Positions 42,376 through 52,623 of a stretch of DNA of 64,000 bases are shown here, piece after piece (positions within the stretch are counted from its first letter, which is position 1; every line of letters starts with the position of its first letter). The notes beneath the pieces were generated by a model. That model was not told the origin of the DNA and ran no database searches. It was given only the letters and a program-made list of their open reading frames with translations. The position numbers and the translations under genes were made by a program. Source of the DNA: Persicaria tinctoria (lineage: Eukaryota; Streptophyta; Magnoliopsida; Caryophyllales; Polygonaceae). The DNA is taken from positions 88,184,627 through 88,248,626 of the forward strand of contig JBANSL010000004.1 in NCBI GenBank assembly GCA_037127255.1. The letters run 5' to 3'.

Positions 42376-44572
42376 TCACATATTATGTTCATCGTCTTCT
42401 AAGGCAGTCCAGATCAGCCTGTAATGAGGAACAATGAACTCAGAAAATGATAAGAAAACAGTTTAAATGGTTTTAACTTGTAAGTTCAGCAAATTCCAGA
42501 AGCAAAATGATTTTCTCTGACAGTTGAAATAGAAGCTTTTGTACGATACCAGAATAATGAGAAGAAGAGGAGGAGGACTAGATAGCCGATTTTGAAGAGT
42601 CGTTTCTTCTTCTCCCAGTTTAGGTGATTAAAGATCTCTGTAACATCTATCAGGTGTTGTTTGTCCATGTACCTAAGTGAAGAGAAACAGACAGTCAATC
42701 CATAGCTTAACTGTAGATTATAGCATTAGCATATCAAGGTTATTGCTTCGTAGAAATCCAGTTTTTAAAGTCCAATTGAGATAATATAAGCTTGGAAATA
42801 TCATAAGTTTAACTTTCTTTTGTATTTCGATAAATAATTGATTAAAGCCAGCCTAGACACAAGCTAAACCTAAATCATATCAAACTATTGATCTAAAATT
42901 CAAGGAAAAAAGAAGAAAACATGCAGGGATGGAAGTTAAACAGGGATGGAAGTTAAATGGTTATTGGCTTATTGCTACCCTTGCATTCCTTTTAATTCAC
43001 CCTTCCAAGACTAGCCCAGGAAGCCAAGAACTATTGTACCAAAACTAGGAGAGAAGGCCAGTAAGGAGTGGTAAAGTCTTATTTCCGTAATGCCCCCCAG
43101 AGTACCTGTATGTATACGTTACTGCTAAGTTTAATTAAGGTCCTTATGCTGTGTGAACATGAGTTTTGTTGAACAAACCAAGAGACATTGCCACTAAAAA
43201 AATCTCTATATCCACATCCTGTGTAGAAAAGCTTCTACAAGCAACCAAGTTTAATTTTATGAAATTAAAAAAGAAAAGAGAAATAAAGACAGCATTGGCA
43301 ACAGAAGAATAATGAAATGCTAAGCTGGTTCTACTTATAACAGTGATCCAGGTTAAAGCTAAATGCTTTTACTAAAAAAAAAAAAATTACTTGCAAAAAA
43401 TGCTTTCAGAAAGAATCAAACTTCCTATATCCATGTTTTGGCTGAGTTGGAAATTTGCAATGTTCCAACTTATGAGATAGCCTATAGAGAGTTTAGGTAA
43501 ATCCATCAACCAAGAACTAAAGCCTCAAAACTTGGAAACTCTATCATTTCATACATCTCTCAAGAAGATATCTTTACACAAATCCTACTTCAGGGGCTTA
43601 CCTAAATAACCAGAATTATGCATATGCAACCAATAAATGTTGCCAAATAAACAGAAAAGAATATCCCACAAGTTTATACACAGATGGATTCTTTCTTCAA
43701 TATACTACTCTGCATTTACATTGTACCAAGCATCAGACCGAGTCAAGGCAAGATTTTTAACAGGACTGTCATTCGTGTCTAAAATTCTATCAGAGAACGC
43801 CAAAGACTTCCATTCACTAACAAATCAATCACCAAAACGGCCGTCTCTGTGTGCCTACGCAGCAATTCTTTATCATCCTCATTACAGCTTACAAGAGTCA
43901 CATAAATAGCAAGGATCATTGATGGTAAAGCGCATCATCATTCAACCATGTCGGACTATAGATCACCAATTTTTTTTTCTAAGAAGTCATGAAAAACAAC
44001 AAGGCAGGTGATTTCCCCGCTGGAAATCAGGTGATTCTATGCAGCACGAGATACATAAAGTATGATAGATTTGATTAAACACAAGTTCTGAACAAATTAA
44101 GATCAATGCAATGAGATCACTTACAATTTAACATTGTAGTACAGATAAGGAATGCACAATAGGCACATGAACCAATGCCCCGTCACCAGATATAAGCAGC
44201 AGAGAACTCCTTGTGTAATGAACTCCGGCAAAACGACATTGTTTATCCGAGCCGCAGAGTCATAGGGGTTGATATAATCAAACTCTAGATCCGCCAAGCA
44301 CATGAGCTGCAATAAATCTCTCACATTTAAAACACTATATAGAATTCCATAATCCTATACAAAAACAACTCCTCCGATGCAAAAAAATCCCTAAATTCAT
44401 CGAATTGGCCTAGAGAGAGAGAGAGAAAATCAATAGATTCACGAAATTGATAGGTGTCTAGGACTCTAGGGTTTGGAAAGAGGGGGGATGAGTTGACCTG
44501 ATAGAGGACGAGGACGATGAGACCGATGACAATAAAGAAGGAGACCAGCCATGTAAAGAGCTCGCCAATCAT
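42376..44572 (-). CDS. Cornichon-family ER cargo receptor, copy 2
   Basis: Four exons, in coding order 44572-44498, 44306-44125, 42672-42550, 42418-42376, joined in frame to 140 aa. Exons 1-3 have exactly the same lengths (75, 182, 123 nt) and phases as copy 1, showing tandem duplication. It reads [60 protein letters not shown], then [20 protein letters not shown] and LEDDEHNM. It keeps the common plant [11 protein letters not shown] sequence where copy 1 has [11 protein letters not shown], so copy 2 looks more conservative. Intron 2 is about 1.45 kb against 164 bp in copy 1. Role as for copy 1: COPII loading of membrane proteins. Confidence 0.93.
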
Positions 44573-44942
44573 CCTCCGCCTCTGAGATTACAATCAGGCT
44601 TTCAGATGGTCTCCGGCGACTTCAAGCACAGCAAGTGCAAGGAAGACAGAGAAGAGAGAAAGATTACTTCAACCAACACGTAGAAACGGGATGCGTGAGA
44701 TCGAAGCTTGGAGCTTCCCTTCAATGGCTTTTGCTTTTAGGGGAGGCGACTATCCCAATTCCCAGGTATTCCCGGAGAACGGTCGTCGGACACCGCGGCT
44801 GAGTGGCTTATCGTTGACTCGAGCAAGAAGAAAAAGAAACGGCCCAAATGTAACATTGGGCTGTAACTACATACTACGTAATAAGAACATGGCCCAAACT
44901 CCCAAAGCCCATTTGAATATTTATTAGGCTTTTATAGATTTT
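44573..44942 (-). promoter_or_regulatory. 5' flank of cornichon copy 2
   Basis: A purine-rich leader (GAGAGAAGAG complement) follows the ATG upstream. A short plus-strand frame (44691-44927) is a shadow. No TATA was confidently placed. A retroelement begins at about 44951. Confidence 0.35.
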
Positions 44943-46106
44943 AGAATTTTTAGCCGTATTTTTTTTTGAAACAAGATAAGAATTCAGTTTGCTATACAAA
45001 CCTAGCGAAACCGAGAGACCGGATAAGCCGGTGGATGGACAAACCATCGTGTACAACCAAATAAAAAACAGAAGCAAATGACAGAATTGAAATAACATGA
45101 AACAAAAACAGAAACTAAGTGCGAAAATAAATAAAAGTGCAAGTGATCCTACAACGTAAAATAAACCCAACACGAACGAATCAATCAACCAACGGAGGAC
45201 GCACACAGAGAACCCTGGGGACACTGGCGGACATCTCAGATTATGGACTCCGAAGAGCCATTAGATATCGATCGCAAATCCACGACGTCTTCGGATACAG
45301 CTAATCAAACACCGTTCACATAAAGCTTGCATCACAACAAGAATCACACAACACACCAAACCGCAAAACTAACCCCAAGCCAAACTATTGCCCAATTAAA
45401 GCCCCCGACGGCCAACCCATCTCAAGACCCTCAAGGACGATAACGAGATCGTAAGCGACTACTAGGTAGTCAAAATAGATGCGACAAAGACGGATCAGAG
45501 CAAATAAATTGAACAACAATCTAAAGGAAAAGGGAAAGAAAGACGAAAAGGAAAGGAAACCCCTAGCGTGTGAACAGCGCTAAACACAAGCCAAAAGGAG
45601 CCGAAGGCGCCTCTGAGAAGGACCGGTTGAGGCCGGAGCCGAGGACGAGGCGAGGGAGCCTCGAAGCAAACTGAGGTTGGGATTGAGATAGACGGGTGGT
45701 TGTGGGCCACCGCCAAGGAGAGCGGCGACAAGAACGACGAGATAACTCGAACCTGTCGGACACCAAAATCGAAGGCGGAGACCAAGGAGGCGTCGGGATG
45801 GGGGCGAAGTGGGAAAGGTCCAAGCATAACAAGGGAGAAGAAACCGGAGGAGGCCGGTGTGAGACGGTGGAGAACCAAGGGCGAAAGGCGGAGCCAAGGG
45901 AACCGGTGGCAGCGGTGGCCATCGAAGGAAACATGTGAGCGGCGGTGAAAGTCGAGAGCTATAGGAGGTGGACGGGGAGATGGAGCCGAGGAAGGAACCG
46001 GTGAAGTGAAGGGGAGAAAGCCATGAAAGGCAAAGGGGAGGCGGCAACGAGCCGTGAGGCTCGATGAGAGCGTTTAGGGGTTTTTAATGTGTTTATTTTA
46101 GCCATG
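44943..46106 (-). mobile_element. Poly(A) retroelement related to the one at 20641-23070
   Basis: Poly(T) at 44959-44968 marks the 3' end of a minus-strand element. Just inside, CCGGTGGATGGACAAACCAT resembles the terminal motif of the relatives (CGGTAGACGGCGTACCGTC at 59539). The 5' part (45500-46060) is GC-rich and reads as low-complexity Pro/Ser/Leu-rich frames without recognisable domains. Possible flanking repeats TTTTAGCCGT (near 44948) and TTTTAGCCAT (near 46097) support insertion of about 1.15 kb. Confidence 0.55.
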
Positions 46107-47930
46107 TGTTTGAGTTGTAGCAACACTCATCAGTGAGTTTTAGAAACTTGTGATTTTTTTTAATCAGATATCCTAACAATTAGGTTTTCCAAACACTATA
46201 TTAGCTTATTAACTCATATTTAGCATAAATATTCTATCGACTTCAACTACCCAATCGGCTTCAACCACTCAATCGGCTACCCTTTTGCCAAACATAGCAT
46301 CACTTGAGGTTTTGAATCGAATCTTTTGATAGGTTGAGACGGGATTCGATGTTCAGACATGTTTGAAACATTGAGAGACCGTTAAAAAATCGATAACTAA
46401 TAACATAAATAAATAAACAACGAGTGCTCTTTATATTATAATTGTAAGTCAACAACGCGAGTTCGATTCATGTGAGAAGCAATAAAATGCTCCTCACCTC
46501 GAGTGTATGTAACCTCGAGGATTAATTATATTTAAAGTTTAATGTGTTAGTTTTGATGACTAATATCATTTTGGAACTTGTTATATTCCAATGATAAAAC
46601 GGATTATAAGGGATTCATGGAGGGAGAAATACAATAATAATATGGATCAATCCCCTAGTCATATAAATATAATATCTATCCTTTATGTTTGTTTGGTGCA
46701 GAGATATTTTATAATTAATAGGCTCACATGTATTTTTAATTTGTTTTAAAAAAAACACAAGCATGCACAAAGGAGGTAAAAACAACATTCATCTAACATT
46801 CTAGCTGAAAATTGATGGGTTAAGGGAGGTGGTTGGACTTGGTGGTGGACAATGGTCACACCTTTGATGTATACTATATGTATTGATGTGTAAGAAACAC
46901 CTTCAAAATTGTCAAGTGTTACTAGCTCGATTGGTAAATATACGAAGAAGAAGGACATGAGGTTGAGGTGATGATGGCGGATGCTCTCATTCTCCTTGCT
47001 CGTTAGTCATATGTGTTTCGAGAGATCATTCAGGTGGTGGTTCAAGTGATTCGACTTCGTATCTCGTTGTCTTAACTTCTTTGGTTTTTCGGTTATGTTT
47101 GGCAAACCAGTTGACTTTTCAGAGCTTTTGATTTTGCTATTATATAGTTTTAAATGAAATAAATATATAATATTGTATAGTTTTTCAAAAGTTACTCATC
47201 AAGGCTTTTCCGAACTTTTGATTTTTTATTCACAAGTGTCCAGCAGATACTCTAACATCTAGGTTTACAAAACAACATACTACGTACCTTATTAACATAT
47301 TATTTAACACAAATAATCTATCAGTTTCAACTACTTCATCAACTATCCTTTTACCAAATACAATCTTCTTCTAAAGTTTGTCATTATCGTCTATAAAAAT
47401 ACTCTTTGATAGTGAACCTCAGAGCATGATTATTGCTGAGCCTTTGGACTCATCAATAATCCACATCAGCAAAAAAAAAAGGGGAAAAGTTGGATGAGCC
47501 CGGAGGAAAGGCTCTTGTAGGTGAGTCGGACAAGGGGCAGAGCTATGTTATTTTTTTTAAATACGATTTTTGCAATTTTTGTTAATGGAAATAAAAAAAA
47601 TTGAATGTAATTTATTTTTATCTACATATAGACACTCATTTTGCATATTTTTTTAATTCAAAAAATATAAATACCCGTATTTCACTTACCATCCATTAAA
47701 AAAATTATTGTTTATCCCATTTTGAATATGTTTTTTTTTAATTCAAAGATACCAATATCCATATTCCACTTCTTACCCATTAAAAAAAATAAAGATATCA
47801 ATATCCATATTCCACTTCTTACCCAATAAAAAAAATAACAACTTTATTTATTTTTTTGTAAATTTGGAGGGAAAAAATGGGAATAAATTAAAAAATAAGT
47901 TAAAAAGCCCCGGAGCAGATTAAAAGTTTG
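46107..47930. other. AT-rich intergenic sequence with MITE remnants
   Basis: Two segments (about 46140-46330 and 47090-47370) both carry TTTGGCAAA/TTTTCCAAAC-type ends and the same interior order of words (CAACTACYYAATCGGCT / CAACTACTTCATCAACT), pointing to one diverged MITE family. The frame at 46746-46958 is unsupported. Confidence 0.35.
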
Positions 47931-48182
47931 GTTGAGAATCTTAAGTTGATGTGGTAGATAACAACCGAAAAACCCAGGAAGTAGATAAAATATATGTGTT
48001 TGGTTAGATTTTTTATCACAAAAAAACCCAGGAAGTTAAATTCCCGGAAATTAAAATTCCTTCATTTTAAAGGAATTCAAATTGCAATTCCACCTTTCAT
48101 ACTTAAAAAATTCCAATTGCCTTGTTTCAATTCCTAAAAACTTACTTTTCGGAAATTGTTCTTCCCGTGTTAAACCAAACGA
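47930..48182. repeat. Tourist-like MITE family, copy 1 (decayed)
   Basis: Shares AACCCAGGAAGTAGATAAAATATATGTGTTTGGTT and GAAGTTAAATTCCC with the copies at 49986 and 52007. The ends are not exact. Confidence 0.55.
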
Positions 48183-48739
48183 TCGACATTTGTTAGGTTA
48201 CCGTACATTTTAAGGGAAAATGGACGAGGACACGAGGGGACCTTGAAGTCATGGATTTGAACTGGTACAAGATTCGACATTTACTTGTGGTGTCGTGTTG
48301 TATTACCTTTAGATTTGTTGATAGCAATTTGACCAACATCCACAATTGTTAGGTGACACGTTCTCTATCATTCTATTCACTAGTCACCAATCTAACAGTA
48401 AACCGTCCATTTGACATTTCAAAAAAGTAAATACTGAATAAATTGCCAAACTATACACTGTACGTACAAAAGCACAAAACATCCCTCTCATGATTTAAGT
48501 ACACTTGTAGAGTTGTAGGTACTTAATACATCACTAAATCACCCAAATGCTTGTATATAATGCCATTACAACATGGCCAAATCATGTTTACAAAGGCAAC
48601 GACCCATATAGTTTTTTTCCCCAATTATAAAAAAAAAAAGTGGGAAACTGATTGGTATTTGGTAGAAATTGAATTTCTACCTAAGTTCTAACTTCAAATT
48701 TTACAATGTAATGTGTAACTAAATAGATGAACTGATCTA
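48183..48739. other. Intergenic sequence, 3' of the At4g22758-like gene
   Basis: Presumed 3' UTR at its right edge; otherwise nothing recognised. Confidence 0.4.
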
Positions 48740-49687
48740 CTATGGATCATGTAGGCAAGCAATCATGTTCCACAGCTTCCTTATCTTCCTCAAAAACACC
48801 GCAATCCTTCGAGAAATATACGAAGGGAGAAAGATCATCAACAACGGACACGACTCACGAGGAGCAGCCGATTCGTTACGAGTCGGCTTCTGAGAATTTG
48901 TACCTTTTCGGAGATAGAATGCCCTCCTTCCTATGCTTCCAATCGTATCGGATCCATTCAAACCTATTCAGCAAAATCAAGTTAAATATTCGACTGGTAT
49001 TCATCTTCTATCACAAAAGCTTAAGCTGATAATCCCCAAATTTGAGTTAATTACACTGACATTCAAGGCTGAAGGAGGAGAGGTGCAATTCAAACTGCGG
49101 AGCTGAATCTTTATCCAGAGGAGGGCTACGGGCTTCGTTGTTGTACTGATCGATCACAAGCTTGATTGTTTCGTCTACAGTGGATCCCAATTTCACCATG
49201 GTTCGAACAGGCCCTACGCTACCTTCCACCGTCACAGTAACCACCACTTTGTAATCGTCCTCGTATCCCTAATTTCAACGATCGGAAATTGAAACATCGA
49301 ATCGCCGATCAGACATATCTGATTCGATCAATTAGGTGCAGGATCACTGGATCGGAGTAATTAAAGAGGAGAGAGACTGAATCGAGATTGTCTGGTAAGT
49401 GGTACCTTGTGGGGGCCACGGAGGGGCTCCGGCGAGAGAAACGGAGGAGAAGGAGAGAAAACATCGGTGCACGTCATAGGCCGGTAAAGCAATTTATCAG
49501 CGCCGCCACCGGTGGTGCCGGAAAGCAGAGGCTCCGAGGAGCACTTGTGCAGGAACTCATCTAGCTTGCGAGGCGTGGTGGGAGGGGTTCTCCGGCTGCT
49601 GGAAGGTGAGGAAGGATTAGGAGGCAGCCGATCAGTTCGCCGGCCGACGGATAGCGACCGGCGCCGGAGGTCACTTCCCGACGACAT
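48740..49687 (-). CDS. Uncharacterised plant protein, At4g22758-like (DUF7054 type)
   Basis: Three exons in coding order 49687-49406, 49268-49061, 48963-48740 join in frame to 237 aa. Residues 1-94 are low-complexity, rich in Ser/Pro/Arg ([34 protein letters not shown]), probably disordered and possibly phosphorylated. About 95-180 form a compact domain ([62 protein letters not shown]) that looks like the conserved ubiquitin-like region of this family. The last 45 residues are basic and partly hydrophobic. No biochemical function is established. Its position beside the PPR gene matches Arabidopsis. The exon 2 donor (GAAT|GTCAGT) is somewhat weak but is supported by the clean frame. Confidence 0.8.
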
Positions 49688-49985
49688 TAGGTAGGGGAGA
49701 AAGAGGAGTGAGAAAATAGGAAACGACGTTGCTTCTAGTTAACGGTTTTGGTGTATTGGAGAGGAGAAAAGGAGAGATTTTGGTGGTTGGGGTTTTATAG
49801 CAGGAGGTGAAATACGATGAATGGGTAGATTTTTTAGGAGATTTTTGGTTATTCAAATAAAATATGATCTAGATTTTGAATATTTTATTAGATTTTTTTT
49901 ATCCGGCTAAGGTTTCATTTGGTAAATTTAGTTGATTTTTGATAGTTTATGATTTTAATATTACATACATTTTAAAGAAGATTAA
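49688..49985 (-). promoter_or_regulatory. 5' flank of the At4g22758-like gene
   Basis: On the minus strand a run reading CTATAAAACCCCAACCACC (about 49800-49782) offers a TATA box (TATAAAA) roughly 110 nt before the ATG. The CT-rich leader after it is typical of plants. Confidence 0.5.
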
Positions 49986-50320
49986 GGGATCGTTTGGTTG
50001 ACAATTGAAAACCCTAAGAAGTAGATAAAATATATGTATTTGGTTGAATTTTATGTTACATAAAAACTTATGAAGTTAAATTCCCAGTAATTTATAATCT
50101 TCCGTTTTAAAGAAATTTAACTTACCTATTTTCCTTAGATAAGCTGCAATTCCAACTTTCAAATTTTTTTCTACTTTCTTATTTTAATTCTACCATCTAA
50201 AATTTAATCAGATATATTTTCTTAATTGTCAGGGAATGCAATTTGTGATAATTCAATTTTCATAAAGTAACTTCCCGAGATTAGTTCTTCCCGTTTAGTG
50301 TTAGACCAAACGGGCTCTAA
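49983..50320. mobile_element. Tourist-like MITE family, copy 2
   Basis: Starts GGGATCGTTTGGTTGAC at 49986 and ends CCAAACGGGCTC at 50317, flanked by TAA on both sides (49983-49985, 50318-50320). It is 332 bp, AT-rich and noncoding. Confidence 0.65.
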
Positions 50321-50629
50321 GATTTCATGGAGGGTTTTCAATGTTTACCAATCTCTATTTTTTTAGGACTCTCCTTTTTATATTAATAAATCTATTTATT
50401 TTTTCATCTCTCGTTACTCAATTTTATACAATAATATTAACTAATCCTAATTGTATTAAAAATCTTAATAATTTATATAGAATTTAACACACTTAATACA
50501 TCAACTTCGATTATCAATTTAATGGATATATATCATTTTTTACTATTTTTTATATTATAAGATCAGAATTTACACCATTAGAAGAAAAAAAAATCCATAG
50601 AGCCCAACCAACTTATGTTTTTATTAATG
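50321..50629. other. AT-rich intergenic sequence
   Basis: Nothing recognised. Confidence 0.4.
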
Positions 50630-51043
50630 GGTCTCCCTATATACACCGTAAATCCGGGTTTAGCGCTACTAATGCAACGTCGGATTTGACGTTGCAATAT
50701 TAATTATATTACACCGTCGGATCTAACGTTGTAATATGTGAAGTGAATGATCGGATCGGGCCGAACCGGGCTAACAACATCGGATCCGACGTTGCTAGGG
50801 TAAAAAAAAATCACACCCACCCACCCACACTAAAAAAAAAACCCGCCCTTTTGGACGTTGTAAATAAAAAAAAAAATTGTTTTTTTTAATATCTTATATT
50901 AGGCCCGATCTGACCCATTTGAACGTTGTTATAACATCCGATAGGTGAAATTAGCACACACTTAACAACGTCGGATTAGACGTTGTTACAACGTTGGATC
51001 CGACGAAATATTTGCAGTGTATATAGGGAACGCGTTTATTAAT
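50630..51043. mobile_element. Small Mutator-like MITE with palindromic arms
   Basis: The 9-bp TSD TTTATTAAT (50630-50638, 51035-51043) is perfect. Terminal repeats share CCCTATATACAC (left 50654 region, right inverted near 51016-51027). Inside are repeated near-palindromes with an ACGT/CGTCGGAT core, such as GCAACGTCGGATTTGACGTT (about 50674) and AACAACGTCGGATTAGACGT (about 50965), plus related CGGATCCGACGTTG words. It is 396 bp without coding capacity. Confidence 0.7.
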
Positions 51044-52006
51044 TTGATTTTGGTTGGACACTAGTTATAAAGATGTCAAATTCTCTAGCACAATCGCCCC
51101 TGAATTGTCGTTTAATGTGCAAAGTGCTTGCGTTTAAGGTTAGTGATCCTTTTCTTGTACACCCACCAAGCCAACACCTAACAATTTACTTGGCTTTATT
51201 CCAATCTTGTGCAGTCGTAAAGAACGATCTCTCTAGTACAAGAATAAAATTCACTGGACAATAAATAGAGTTTATTTTATTTTTATTATTTTTAAAAATC
51301 AAACAAGCAATTAAATCAATTTGATTGGGAATGGCATATGGTTGACGAAGCAATCGATTATAATTCGTGAAAAATAAGTCATGAAAAATCCCCAAAATTA
51401 ATATGGAACTAATTAGTGCACGAAATGAACCATTTAGGTGCATGAAAAGGCATTATTAAATTAAATCGCACCTAGAAAATATGAGATGCCACCACTGGTT
51501 AATTTCATTATAAAATTTAATGTGTCATCTGACAATGAATCCTGAGTTTATAAGTTATAATAATTTATAATTATTTGTTTTTAGAAGTTCTTGTAATTTT
51601 GGATTGATGTGTGATTTTTTTTCTCTTATTTGTTTGTCACTTGATTGATGTGTAAACAATATAATGATTGATCTCATTTTAAAATCACTGTATTGTTTAT
51701 AAGTACATTTACTTCTAATCATTTTTTTTAAAATTCAAACAAATGATTCTTTTGTTTTGGTGTGAATCAAAATATTACTCTGAAATCTGAAAATACACCC
51801 TTATTGCCCCTTGGTACAAATTCTCTCAGAAATGGTGTGATTTGTGTTTTTTTTAAATTCGATTGAACTGGAATAAAATTTAAAATATATATACAGAAAA
51901 AAAAAATTGATTTTAGAATTAAAAAAAAACATCTTTTTTAAATATTTTTTTTTTCTTCTTATCAAAATGATGAGCATATTGCGACCATGATAGAAATGGA
52001 CTATTA
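51044..52006. other. AT-rich intergenic sequence
   Basis: No gene or complete element recognised. Confidence 0.4.
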
Positions 52007-52363
52007 GGGCTAGTTTGATTCAATGTGGGAATTAAAATTCCCAGGAAGTTATTTCATGTGAATTGAATTTCCGGGAAGTCTAATTGATGAAAATTGTGAA
52101 AATGTGTTTGGTTGATTGTTTATTTTATTTTAGAGGATTAAAAGGGGGAATTGAAAATTTTCAAATAAAAAATGGTGGAAGTTGAACTTACCTAGGGGAC
52201 TAGGTAAGTGATCTTCCTCTAAATTGGAGGAATTTAACTTCCTGGGAAGTGGAATTCCTGGGTTTTCATCTTTAAAAAATATTAACCAAACGCATGTATT
52301 TCTTCGATTTCCTGGGAATTTCTACTTCCTGAGTTTTTAAGTTGTCAACTAAACACGCTCTAA
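52004..52363. mobile_element. Tourist-like MITE family, copy 3
   Basis: Starts GGGCTAGTTTGATTC at 52007 and ends AACTAAACACGCTC at 52360, with TTA on the left and TAA on the right. Interior phrases (CCCAGGAAGTTA, CTTCCTGGGAA) match the other two copies. Confidence 0.6.
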
Positions 52364-52623
52364 GATTATTACTGTTGTTGTTTCTATCGTCGAATGGAAG
52401 TGAAAGTTTTCATCGAAAGGATGCAGTAGACTAGACCACACTGTTCAAAAAATCGCGCCTAGACGCTATGTGACCCCCTCCGCGCTCCGCCTAGAGTTAG
52501 ACGGGCGCCTAGGCATATCTAGGCGGTTGAGGCCTCAGCACCTAGGATCCGTCTGACGCTTTTTAAAACACTGATGTGGACTAATCTCTCTTTTGTTAAA
52601 ACGGGGGAAAAAAGTTGCCATAA
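52364..52623. other. 3' flank of the PPR gene
   Basis: Contains a GC-rich patch CGCGCCTAGACGC... near 52450-52555 with repeated CTAGGC/GCCTAG words, probably an old repeat; the PPR 3' UTR must also lie here. Confidence 0.4.

Noticed and set aside
45495..46047. Three overlapping minus-strand ORFs of 123-155 codons, Pro/Ser/Leu-rich
   Set aside because: GC-rich retroelement interior; open in several frames on both strands, with no recognisable domain.
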